A DNA stretch of 64,000 bases, from the NCBI RefSeq assembly GCF_963675165.1, contig NC_087393.1, forward strand, positions 240,001-304,000. The letters are read 5' to 3'. The notes under the pieces were generated by a model. That model saw only the letters and a list, made by a program, of their open reading frames with translations. It was not told the origin of the DNA and did not search any database. The stretch comes from Halichondria panicea. Its lineage: Eukaryota; Porifera; Demospongiae; Suberitida; Halichondriidae. How positions within the stretch are numbered: the first letter of the stretch is position 1; every line of letters starts with the position of its first letter. Below, piece after piece: positions 42,425 through 53,812 of this stretch. The translations under genes were made by a program, and so were the position numbers.

Positions 42425-45400
42425 CTAACTAAACAACGAGTCGTAGTTTTGTATTAGCAAGTCAATAGCTTTCTTTTGCTCCGGTAGTTTCTGGACAGCA
42501 ATAATCTCGTTTGTATTGTAGGGAGACCTCATGAGGGACGGAGTGAATACCACCGCCAGGTTCTTGGAGTCCATCCTGTTCTCGTCCTTGTGCTTCTGAA
42601 CACTGTGGGGGGGGTTTGAAATCATGTGACATGTATAATCATCGTGGGGGGGGCAAAGAACTGGCCAGTCAGTGTTGCATAGGCATGCTGACGGTATTAC
42701 GTACATTATATATAAGGAGGGTTGTAGTTAGGAGAGCCAAGAACTAATGAAGAATTAAGACTCCCACACGTGCGTGGCTACATAAGTCAGTGCATGGGAC
42801 AACAACACAACTGTGTATAATATAAGTAACAGGACCAGCAATGATTGATCTATATATAGCACTTGACTTCTACCAGGATGAACTCTTGCTTCTACGTATG
42901 GTAAACAGTTGTAAAATGAAATACTCAAATAAAATAATGTTATAGTAAAAACACTAAGGATTGAGAAAACTACTTCTCCGTATGGTAAATTGTTGATACT
43001 CAAACTGACAGCTGCTGCAGAGGGCCCTAGCTATAATTATGTGTGTATCCAAAAAGAGCACTAACTTGTTGAGATGTCTCATGAGGTGCCTCAGAGTGTT
43101 GTAGTGTGCAGGAGGTAGTCTAGTCAAGGCCACTCGCAACATTTCCAGACTCTCAACCAGAGAGCCAGTCCGGGCCGCGATCAGACAAAGGTCGTATGCA
43201 TCAAATGTGAGGAGGGGAATGGGCAACTCTCGGAGGTACAGTTTCATTGTTCCTGTGATGACGTGGATGTCCTCCACAGCTAACAGGTCGGCACACATAT
43301 CTGATAGTGGAAGGGGAAGAGGTTAAAGAGTGGGAATGTGTGCATGAAACATACACCATCATCGCCATATGAAAGAGCTCCTTCTAAGCTTTCTCTAGAA
43401 AATCAATGAAAGTATTGTCACTACAACTCTAAGTATGGCTGTTCAAAGATTCACCATTAAGCTGCACTGACCAGTACACACTGAGTGTGTTCTATACACA
43501 CCATTAAGCTGCACTGACCAGTACACACTGAGTATGTTCTATACACACCATTAAGCTGCACTGACCAGTACACACTGAGTATGTTCTATACACACCATTA
43601 TCAAACTCTTTCTTGAGTTTCAAGAGATCATTCGCTTTCCCTGATATCCGATACAGCCCGTCCACATCGACACCTGGACAAGTATAAAATGTTACGTACA
43701 ACGCACTAAAAGAACAGTGTATATATCTACAAGCCAATGAAGTGAATATTTCCTAGTCTACTGCTAGAGTAGTGTGTCCCTCACCTCGTTTCTCGATCTC
43801 CTCTATGCAATCTTTGATCACCACGGGAACCTTGGTACTCTGCATTTTGACTAGTGTCGTCAGCTCAACACCAAACACTGTGTGTGTGTGTGTGTGAGGG
43901 GGTGTGTGTGAGGGTGTGTGTGAGGGTGTGTGTGTGTGTGTGTGTGTGTGTGAGGGGGTGAGCATGTAAAATTATAATCCTATTATATGGACTTTGGACT
44001 TCACATACTTAATAATTATTCATTCATTGAGAAAGTGAAAACAGAAGTTGTATACTCAATTTTAACAACAGCTAGCATACCAAGCTTGGTTCCACCTGTG
44101 TACCACAGCTAGCACACCAAGCTTGGTTCCACCTGTGTACCACAGCTAGCACACCAAGCTTGGTTCCACCTGTGTACCACAGCTAGCACACCAAGCTTGG
44201 CTCCACCTGTGTACCACAGCTAGCACACCAGCTAGCACACCAAGCTTGGCTCCACCTGTGTGCCACAGCTAGCACACCAAGCTTGGCTCCACCTGTGTGC
44301 CACAGCTAGCACACCAAGCTTGGCTCCACCTGTGTGCCACAGCTAGCACACCAAGCTTGGCTCCACCTGTGTGCCACAGCTAGCACACCAAGCTTGGCTC
44401 CACCTGTGTACCACAGCTAGCACACCAAGCTTGGCTCCACCTGTGTACCACAGCTAGCACACCAAGCTTGGCTCCACCTGTGCACCACAGCTAGCACACC
44501 AAGCTTGGCTCCACCTGTGCACCACAGCTAGCACACCAAGCTTGGCTCCACCTGTGCACCACAGCTAGCACACCAAGCTGGCTCCACCTGTGCACCACAG
44601 CTAGCACACCAAGCTTGGCTCCACCTGTGCACCACAGCTAGCACACCAAGCTTGGCTCCACCTGTGCACCACAGCTAGCACACCAAGCTTGGTTCCACCT
44701 GTGCACCACAGCTAGCACACCAAGCTTGGTTCCACCTGTGTACCACAGCTAGACACAGAAGTTGTTTTGCATGTACTGATTAGGCACTGTGCATATTAGT
44801 TGGTGCATATTAGTTGCATATTAGTGACGGTACTACAAGTGTTGCTAGGTTACCCAGTGTACACATACACCAGTGATCTCGTTAAGCCACTTAGTAAACA
44901 TGGGCCGATTCCATAACACAAAACAAGGCCTTGCCAGCTCAAATGTCAGAGAATAAATTGCCAACCAACCGCAGCCCTAGCTGGCTTTAATATTGATAGG
45001 CTTCATCGTCCTATAATTATTGTTAACAGCTGGTAATTGGAAGGTACCAATGTAACCAAACATAGCCACAAGAACCACTTTGATCTTTCCACAGGTATTA
45101 AACAGAACCCCTTCAATTGAAAAGGTAAGGCCACTAAGTTATTATGTGGTGTATACGTACCTCTTTTGATGAGGTGTCTGGTTGGAGTGCACTCCGGTAC
45201 AGTGTCGTCCTTACACTGCTTGTGGGCGTTGTAGCCACAATCTGTTCGTGTGTGAGTATGTGTGTGGGTGTGTGTACGTGCGTGTGTGTGTGTGTGTGTG
45301 TGTGTGAGGAGTACTGTTATCCAACACTAGCTGTTACACATCCATTATGACAACTATGCACAAACAATCTCAGTGTAAATAGCATCAAGAGTATAGTAGG

Positions 45401-48400
45401 AAATCAAATCCACAAAGTCAGTCAAAGCATTCTCATGACATCATAACAACAGCCGAGGTGGTGATACACACAATACTAAAGAGTAGCCCTGACTATATTA
45501 ACAGAGGAAGCATACCAGAGCAGGTGCACTAGGGACAACAGAGCTGGCTGTGAGAGCTGCTCTATAAGGTAGTCCACCACCACATTGGGTTAACCGTTAC
45601 AATGGAGACCTTACAAACAGCTGCCAGTAGGAGCCAGCTAGCTGTATGCACAAATGCTTATATCAGTACCAACAACAGGGCTGTAGGGAACCACAACGAG
45701 CAGCTGTGCATGTATGTACTTGCCGTATTTGACACTCTATAATAATAATAATAATTATGCTTTTATGGTTTTGAAAAATTAATCGCAAAAAAATTATACA
45801 GTACTCTCACCTTTACACTTGAATCCTTGATTCCGCAGGCCCCACATAAAGTTACGGCAATGATCACACCAGATCATGCCCATGTAGTTGTGCAGCTGTG
45901 GGGGTGAGGGAACAGTCACATGATTGGGGACGACAATCACATGACTCGAATACGTACCTTGAAGTTGTGGACCTTCTCGTAATGGTAGTACATACTGGAG
46001 GAGTTCTCCTTTGGACTCTTGGGAGGCTCCTATAATAATAATAAGAATAGGTTCTGAAGTTAATGAATGCTTCAAAGCAAAAGCTTCAAGAGTGTGAAAT
46101 TGTCCAGTCTACCAACACAATTACACCAAGACCATGCAAACCCAGCCATCACCCACGAGCACTATATATCGCGACAATAGAACAACCAAACATTGACACC
46201 ACGAGCCCTATCTATCGTCAATAGGACAACCAAACATTGACACCACGATTGACTTGAGTGTTGGACTATCTCTTGAGACAGGTTTAGCTCTCAAAGGAAT
46301 CATTATGTACAAAACCAGCTATACAAAAGAACGGTTGTTAACAAACAAGCCACAGTCAATGGCCAACATGCACTTCAAACAGTGTCAGATTTAAGATGGT
46401 GTAAGATCAAGGCTTTCACTGCAGACACACACAACAAGTGTCCTATAATGGGCATACAATTCATCATACTATATATATCTACTTCTAGGCATGTAGGTAC
46501 TATTACAGATTTCAAGTAATTAATCACTTGACTATTTTGAACAAATTACTGCTTGTATATGAATAAGCCCCATCCTTAATCACACTTATACACATACCTC
46601 TTTAATTTTCTCTTCTGTCGTTTCCACGGTAGCATCCTGTACCACCGCCTCCTCTGCTGGCTTTGACCCCAGTGACCTCCGCACGCTGTCACGCCTCTGA
46701 GGTATAGTACATCGTGTGTAGCTGGCTGGTCTCTTTGCCCCGCGTCCATTCTTGTCGATAGTGAGGTCATCTATTCCAGCATCCATGGCCTGCTGGATAG
46801 GGTCCCTCACAGTCATCTGGGCACAAGGGAGAGGGGGGGAAGGTTGAAGTGTAGGAGCAAGACCATCTTTATACTGAGTGTAGTTTGACCAATAATTATC
46901 ATCGAGATCTGTTTGTACTTAATGTAGAGAATAACAATCCTTAGCTACACTTCCCAAGAATCTCTAATACACTGACAGTTTTAAGAACACAGAAACTATT
47001 AAACTGAGCGGTTAGTTTGCTTCATGTATACCTGAGAGGTGGAGAGTTTGCAGGGAGACCGCTGCATGGTCTCACGTGCTGACTTGAGGTAGTCCTCCAC
47101 ATTGTTGACCTCCATGTACAGTGTGATGAGGCCGTCCTGGACCAAGTCCTCGATCGTCTCGAAGGGCTTCTCTCCTACGAGGGGTTGAGAGGGGGGAACA
47201 TGGTAATGGATGTGCTTGGATAACATACAATTAGATTGCTTCTGTCAGAATCAGTATGATCGTATATAGATTATAGAGTGCATGATGTTTTAAATGCTTG
47301 TGAGGCTGTCTATATAGTTTCTAAATAAACCAAAATATGCTTTAAAATCAATAGCTCCTAGGAAGGTCTACCTATCTCATACAGTATGCTTAGATTTGGT
47401 TAAAATCCACTGTTTAAGACAATACACACACACGCAGAGAACACCCACTCACCAACAAAGTGGTCGTGGCCGTCATGGTAGAGTCGGTAGTGACGCACTT
47501 GCTTCTCAAACCTGTACAGTGGACAAAAGGCAGCAATTGTTGAGTGAGCTGTTAAATGGAAGCAACATATCGATTATTTAGCAAGTAGGATTACAAAGAA
47601 TGTACACACATCACCATGGCTATGAGAACATCTCTACACAATTAACACACACATAATTATATACAAAGGGCTTACACAAATGACAAGCTGTAGGTCCCTG
47701 ATTGAGAGAGCCCCTGTCTAACGAGGTAACTACCGTCTTCCTTTCCCAGCTGCTGTGAGGTCTCGTCTCGTGAGATGCTGCCATGGTACCTACACACACA
47801 CACACACGGAGTATAGTAACTTAATCGCCATTTATTAAGTGTCAGATGGCTATAAGCATTAAGATGGGGGGAATGTTTACTGTGATATAAAGGAATGCAC
47901 AAGGATGGAATCATCACTGTATGTACACAATGGACAGACAGTCTCAGTGATATTGCTCAATGCTTACAGAACTATAAGTTACCTAAAACACCTCAACATT
48001 GACACTAAACTATGACAAACACAGACAAACACGCACGCACACACTGACTCACTCTTTGCCATAATAGGGTGGCCTGTCAGATTGCTGCAACGGAGAGAAA
48101 AACACAAAAATCACAGTGTGCAGTAAAAAGTTAGTGCCTCTTAAATGCAATGGAAAGTATAGCAAACAAAGGCTGCTAGTCTAGGGTGGTGCAAACGCAT
48201 AGCCACAATACACAGAGGCCCTAGGCAATCACAACATGATGTTTCCATAGCCAAAATTAAGGTCCATTTACGTGCGAACAGTGTAACCACACAAGCAGGT
48301 CTCATATGGATAATGTTTCAACCCTCTTACATATTTGGTGCAGGGGATGCAGCGAGCCTTGGGAGCTCTCATCTGAAGCTGGTACACTGCAGGGGGGGAG

Positions 48401-48885
48401 AAGCAACACACCTCAAGTGATACATTGAAATTAGGGCAGACCAAATTTGCATGCAGTCTATTATAATACTAATTCCCGTACTCAGCCAGAGCATACAACC
48501 CACTATCACTATGGCTACTATTCAATATGGAGTGGGCTTGACAATGGGGCACAGCAAATGTGGTGAGCCACAATCCCCCAAAAATAACAACTACCTTTCC
48601 CTGACTCGTTATGCATCGCAGCTGGAACAATATTTATACTAATATACTGGTGGTCTGATTCAGCTAGTCTAAGCTGAACATACTGACAGAGCACTCACGG
48701 TAAGGATCCCAATACTCGGCCAGGTCGCCACCATCGCTGTAATAAGACTCATCAGAGCTGAGTATCTCTGCATAGGAGTCCTCACTCTCGTCGCTGGAGC
48801 GACGGCCAGTTTGCCCCCCCAGATACTCCCCGCTGCTGTCCACAAAGATCATGCCCTGTCTGTTAGGTGATACCATGGAGGACAT
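42425..48885 (-). CDS. CHN1: Chimaerin-like Rac GTPase-activating protein (SH2-C1-RhoGAP), about 540 residues
   Basis: Diacylglycerol-responsive GAP that turns off Rac at the membrane. Exons in order: 48885-48699, 48386-48331, 48084-48053, 47789-47676, 47511-47453, 47174-47033, 46815-46598, 46029-45958, 45895-45811, 45241-45161, 43877-43785, 43673-43596, 43300-43066, 42602-42425 (edges may be off by a base). An acidic Ser/Tyr-rich N-terminal stretch replaces the vertebrate one. It is followed by YQLQMRAP, the SH2 domain (YHGSISRDE, GSYLVRQG, HDHFVGEKPFETIEDLV), a linker, the C1 zinc finger (HNFKLHNY, WCDHCRNFMWGL, DCGYNAHKQC) and RhoGAP with the arginine finger in GLYRISG and the LPIPLLTFDAY and LPPAHYNTLRHLM helices. 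Orthology to CHN1 versus CHN2 cannot be resolved; one ancestral gene is likely. Confidence 0.94.
43447..43603. repeat. About 47-bp tandem repeat copying the donor of a chimaerin exon, three copies
   Basis: The CACACCATTA segment at the end of the RhoGAP exon 43673-43596 recurs with the downstream intron sequence (AGCTGCACTGACCAGTACAC, GTTCTATACACACCATT). Copies start at about 43455, 43503 and 43550, so several GGTGTG donors lie in a row. Confidence 0.9.
44071..44752. repeat. 37-bp minisatellite, about 18 copies, in a chimaerin intron
   Basis: The unit is built on GCTAGCACACCAAGCTTGG plus TCCACCTGTGTACCACA. Copies are highly uniform with a few T/C changes, one partial insertion near 44221 and one deletion near 44578. 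It lies between the C1-encoding exon at 45241-45161 and the first RhoGAP exon at 43877. Non-coding. Confidence 0.96.
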
Positions 48886-49104
48886 CTTTAGAATCTTGAT
48901 CTTGGCAGTCTTTTACTACTATACTGCTATTCTTACTAGTTGATTATAATGATATTCATGCTTTTGTAATTGATCTCAGTAAAATTTAATTATAGCCACG
49001 TGGGTGGATGTTGCGCATGACAATTGTGCTAATTTTAGCCTCGATTCCAGAACGCAAAGATAGGATTTTTCGTTCTATCAAATAAAATTCGGCCTGGAGA
49101 AGCT
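48886..49104. promoter_or_regulatory. Divergent promoter region, chimaerin / PIGA
   Basis: 219 bp between start codons. Contains TTGCGCATGA (about 49010), a half-match to the NRF-1 palindrome, and part of dispersed repeat D (TAGCCTCGATTCCAG, about 49037) within the PIGA 5' UTR. Confidence 0.55.
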
Positions 49105-51791
49105 ATGAAGAAGCATAGAATATGGTAAGGATCAAGATTGCACTCATACACTCTCTCATAATCTATCTCCTTGCAGCATGATCTCAGACTTCTTCTACCC
49201 CAACATGGGAGGAGTGGAGAACCACATCTACCAGCTGTCACAGTGCCTCCTTGCACTGGGACACAAGGTCTACAGTACCGCAATATTCACCTTATATAGT
49301 TATGTGTATAATAAGGGTAACCCTGCTTAATTAATTAATAATACGATTAATACAATCATATGTAGCCCACCCCCTCAGGTAATTGTGGTGACGCATGCTT
49401 ATGGGGACAGGATCGGTGTTCGCTACTTATCCAGTTTTCTAAAGGTCCACTCTCCGCTAACTGTCACCATCTCTTGTTGATCTTTGTTGCCTCCGTAGGT
49501 GTACTATCTGCCGCTGCAGACAGTGTTGTATGGTCAGGTGACCTTGCCCACCCTCATCTCGGCCATGCCCCTATTGCGTGACATCTTACTGAGAGAGGAC
49601 ATATCCATCCTCCACGCTCACGGTGTAAGACACACACACACTCCATTATAATTATTGCAGAAAGGACATATTCCTATTACCTCTACGTACATGTACATTA
49701 TTTTTAGTTTTTAAACAATAAAACTACCCCCCCCACACATGTACATGTAGGCGTTCAGTGCACTGGGTCATGAGGGTATTCTAGATGCAGGGATGATGGG
49801 CCTCCACACTGTCTTCACTGACCACTCCTTATTTGGGTTTGCCGAGGCTAGCTCTATAGTAACCAACAAGTTCCTTGAGATCATTCTCACCGATATTGAT
49901 CATGTGATCTGCGTCTCTCACACAAGGTAATCACATGACCACAATATCACAATCATGCTGCAAGTCACATGATATTCAGCAAAGAGAACACTGTCCTGAG
50001 AGCCTCGCTGCATCCTCCCACTGTGTCGGTGATACCGAATGCTGTTGATTCAAGTTGTTTCACTCCTGATCCAACAAAAAGCCGTACAGACAGAGGTATG
50101 TATGTGTGTGTGCCCGCCCACTCCACCCACCCACCCACACACACACACAGTGACTATTGTGATAGTGAGTCGGCTGGTGTATCGTAAAGGCACTGACCTC
50201 CTGGCTGGAGTGATTCCACTCATCTGTGCCCACCATCCTGACGTACATTTCATCATAGGTAAGTGTAGTAAGTCATGTGATAATCTCATAGATCATGTGA
50301 CACTGTCAGGTGGTGACGGGCCTAAGAGAGTGCTACTGGAGGAGGTGAGGGAGAAGCATCAACTGCACGATCGTGTGGAGTTACTCGGAGGTTTGGAGCA
50401 CTCGCACGTCAGAGATGTGAGCAGCACTGCTAGCAATTATTGGCTTTATACGTATCGTAATGCTAGAAATGTATGCCTGATACAAACTAGAGCTGTTTAT
50501 GCGAGTGCCTATCATATCACATACATTTGTATTGCATAATTATTGGCCTTTATTCGAGGCCTGTACAATGAACATGACTTCATTCATTCATTCATCACTT
50601 CAATGGCCGCGTTTAATTGAGGAAAATAAGTGCAACGTTTTCGTAGCCTTAAAATTGGCCAAAACGCAATATGCTCGCATTTAGCACGTCACTAGTCAGT
50701 CAGTCAGTCAGTCAGTTTTGTCCTGCTACTTGATTATTGATTGCAAAATCTTATCTTTTCACAAATTCCCTTATAAATTATACAGGTTCTTGTGAGAGGG
50801 GACATTTTCCTCAACACTTCACTAACGGAGGCTTTCTGCATCGCCATTGTAGAGGCTGCTTGCTGTGGGTGTGTGTTCATATCATTGTAGAGGCTGCTTG
50901 CTGTGGGTGTGTGTTCATATCATTGTAGAGGCTGCTTGCTGTGGGTGTGTGTTCATTTCTGCTTCACTCTACTTGCTTCTACTTTCTATAATTATACTTT
51001 TTTTAGCTCTTAAAATTATGTTTTTTTTCCAGACTCCAGGTGGTGAGTACTAGAGTTGGTGGGGTTCCTGAGGTACTACCACCAGAGCTGCTCAGACTTG
51101 CCGAACCTAATGTACCAGGTGAGAGCACAAGTCATGTGATATAGTCATGTGATGTATCACTGCAGCGCTGGTGTCAACTTTGAACGAAGCTATTGAGTCT
51201 CATCGCCATGGTGACAATATTACGAAGTTGGATATGCACGAGAGAGTTAAGGATCTCTACACTTGGTCCAACGTGGCGTTGAGGACACTAAAGGTCTGAA
51301 AAGCTACCTTCTTAATCCATACGCTCCATACCCCCCCACACACACACACAGGTGTATGATCTCGTCTCAGCCATTCCCACAAGAAATTTTGCAGAAAGGA
51401 TACAAAAGTACTAGACAGTCTCTGTGAAGTATAATTGGTGACCCTGATGAAAGTTTTATTAGCTGTCCTTTTTAATTGTGTTATGTGTGTATGTTTCTGG
51501 GAATTAGTTTGGAATCACAATAGTACATACCTGCCAACCTCCCACACTCAATCTCTCTACTGTAGGTTTTACGCTCGAGATCCACTGGCTGGTCTACTGT
51601 ACGTGGTGGTGCTCACACTCATCCAGATGCTGTACCACATACTCTGTTGGTGGAGACCAGCCAAGGTGTGCACGCTGTCACTATCAATACTATTGCCTTG
51701 GTTACATCGGTGTTGTTTTTTCGTGCAGGATATCGAGAAAGCAATGGATTTGAACTTTTGCAAAACTAAATTTAGCAGCCATTCATTATGA
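49105..51791 (+). CDS. PIGA: Phosphatidylinositol N-acetylglucosaminyltransferase catalytic subunit, 14 exons, 441 residues
   Basis: Catalytic subunit of the ER complex that adds GlcNAc to phosphatidylinositol, the first step of GPI-anchor synthesis. Exons: 49105-49124, 49177-49267, 49379-49444, 49499-49624, 49751-49926, 49980-50095, 50151-50258, 50310-50416, 50786-50868, 51033-51118, 51166-51293, 51352-51407, 51566-51665, 51729-51791; total is a multiple of three. Clear GT4 features: [85 protein letters not shown], then the EX7E motif in [12 protein letters not shown] and [14 protein letters not shown]-terminal membrane helix ([20 protein letters not shown]) anchors it in the ER. The first coding exon is only 20 bp. 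Human is 484 residues; the shortfall is at both termini. Confidence 0.97.
50844..50957 (+). repeat. 38-bp tandem repeat copying the end and donor of PIGA exon 9, three copies
   Basis: The exon end (CATTGTAGAGGCTGCTTGCT) with its GGGTGTGTG donor and TTCATAT is repeated at 50845, 50883 and 50921. The first copy encodes the conserved EAACCG of the EX7E region. Later copies carry the same potential donor but are shifted in frame by 38-bp steps. Confidence 0.93.
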
Positions 51792-51962
51792 TATTCATAC
51801 CATACGTTCCAATCATCAAATTGTGTTTTGTAGTGCTCTGTAGTCGACATCATGCATGAGCCCCACCCCTCTCCAATGGAATGCTGCAACATGCCAACCT
51901 GACATGCCTACATGCTACAAACAAACTCTCAGCTGTAACTCTAACTCTATATGATAAAGACA

Positions 51963-52226
51963 ATGAAGCTGTGTGTACTGTGGATAGTCACGCTGCTGGC
52001 AGGTCTGTCTCAAGCTCAAGGACAGTTCCAGGTACGTTTGTGGGCATAGAAGCCACACATAGCAGAGCTAGCTAACTGCTGTACAAACATTGTCAATGCA
52101 ACAAGCTATATATAAAATACAATACAAGCCTCAGTTAGAATGTTGTTATGAGCTATTGTGCACCAAATAAACCTTCCACACACATACACACACACCCACA
52201 CACACACCCACACACACATACACACA

Positions 52227-52263
<37 letters not shown>

Positions 52264-53472
52264 CCCTCACAGCCTAGTACTACGATAGAGTACATCCACC
52301 ACACTAATCAAGACCTCCAGTCACTGATGACATTCTACAGAGACCAATTCCCTGAGATTACTCGTCTTTACAGCATCGGACAATCAGTGAATGGAGTGGA
52401 CCTTCTAGTCATGGAAATATCCGATAATCCAGGCACACATGAACTGGGAGAACCAGAATTCAAATACATAGCAAACATGCATGGGAATGAAGTGACTGGG
52501 AGAGAGACCTTACTGTACCTCATGCAATACCTCTGCAATAACTATGCAACTAATGACACAGTGAAGACACTTGTGGACAGTACAAGGATACATCTCTTGC
52601 CTACTATGAATCCTGATGGCTACTCAGGAGCACAAGTGGGGGATTATGCTGGAGTGGCAGGACGATACAATGTACATACGGTGGATCTGAACCGTAATTT
52701 CCCGGACAGATTTGGCAGTGAGACTGGCACACCAGAGCCAGAGACACAGGCAGTTATAGACTGGATACATAGCTACCCGTTCGTGCTGTCTGCCAATCTA
52801 CACAATGGAGCTCTCGTAGCTAATTATCCCTATGACAACAGCGTCAGCGGTGAGAGTGTCTATACTCGAAGCCCTGATGATGATATATTTCGCCAGCTGG
52901 CCCTCTCCTACTCACGAGCTCATCCCACCATGCATCTGGGTCTAAAAGCATGTGAAAGATACGATGAAATGTTTGTGGATGGTATAACGAATGGTGCTGA
53001 GTGGTACAATATTAACGGAGGTATGCAAGATTACAATTACGTAAAATCCAACTGTTTTGAAATAACTATTGAACAACATTGTTTCAAGTACCCACCGGCT
53101 AGCATGCTAGAGCAGATATGGGAGGACAATCGCAATGCACTGATAACCTATATCCAAGAGGTACACAAAGGAGTCAAAGGAATTGTTACGGATATTTACG
53201 GAGTCCCGATTGCCAATGCAGAGGTTACACTTGAGAGTCAGTCAGGCGTGATAACAACAACATCTGAGGGTGAGTATTGGAGGCTGTTAGCACCAGGGAA
53301 CTATGTACTGAGCGTAGAGGCACCAGGATACAGCACCAACTACAGTGCAGTGAGCGTGGGGCCAGCCCAGGCAGTGCAGATGAACTTTACGCTAATTAAT
53401 GGAGCAAAACAATCTTTATTGACTAACTGGACACTAATAACTTTATCGTTAGCTGTATTAATTTTATTGTAA
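51963..53472 (+). CDS. CPM: Carboxypeptidase M-like, M14B metallocarboxypeptidase with putative GPI anchor, 422 residues
   Basis: Two exons: 51963-52031 (signal peptide, MKLCVLWIVTLLAG) and 52273-53472 (all the rest). The peptidase domain has the zinc ligands in NMHGNEVTGRE and SANLHNG, substrate-binding NPDGY and DLNRNFPD, and the catalytic Glu in CFEITIEQHCFKYP. A transthyretin-like domain follows (GIVTDIYGVPIANAEVTLES to about residue 395). The protein ends in a hydrophobic stretch (LLTNWTLITLSLAVLILL) with no cytoplasmic tail, typical of a GPI-attachment signal, hence CPM rather than CPE/CPN. The family trims C-terminal Arg/Lys from peptides outside the cell. A single large exon for the enzyme is unusual beside the many small exons of neighbouring genes. 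It starts 171 bp after the PIGA stop on the same strand. Confidence 0.93.
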
Positions 53473-53812
53473 GCAATTTTTATGTACATTTTTGTGCGAA
53501 CCTGTCCATCTAACTAAGCTCTATTGAGTTGTTCATGTATACATTAATTTGCTGAAAGGGTTCAGTATAAGTGTGTACGAACCTCGAGCACTCTGAAATA
53601 TGCTTGAACTGAACACAACAGCTGTATAAGTTATGTTATGTACACATAATTTTTATCCCAAAGTTTTCCCTCGATTCATTTGAAAAACATTCTTTGAATA
53701 CATTGAAACTTTCAAATTCAAATTGATCAAAATTAATAATGGTCAACGTAAGGACTCATAATACAACAGCTCATACAAGCAGGCACTCAATGCACAGAAG
53801 TAGAGTTCAGTT
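53473..53812. other. Tail-to-tail spacer between CPM-like and RPL18
   Basis: AT-rich, holding both 3' UTRs. No other feature recognised. Confidence 0.55.

Noticed and set aside
44071-44752. CRISPR-like array of regular repeats
   Set aside because: Direct 37-bp repeats are contiguous, without unique spacers, and lie in the intron of an animal gene. It is a minisatellite.
51569-51892. 107-residue minus-strand frame opposite the PIGA 3' end
   Set aside because: Antisense to PIGA exons 13 and 14, which match the family's C-terminal membrane helix. No independent support.
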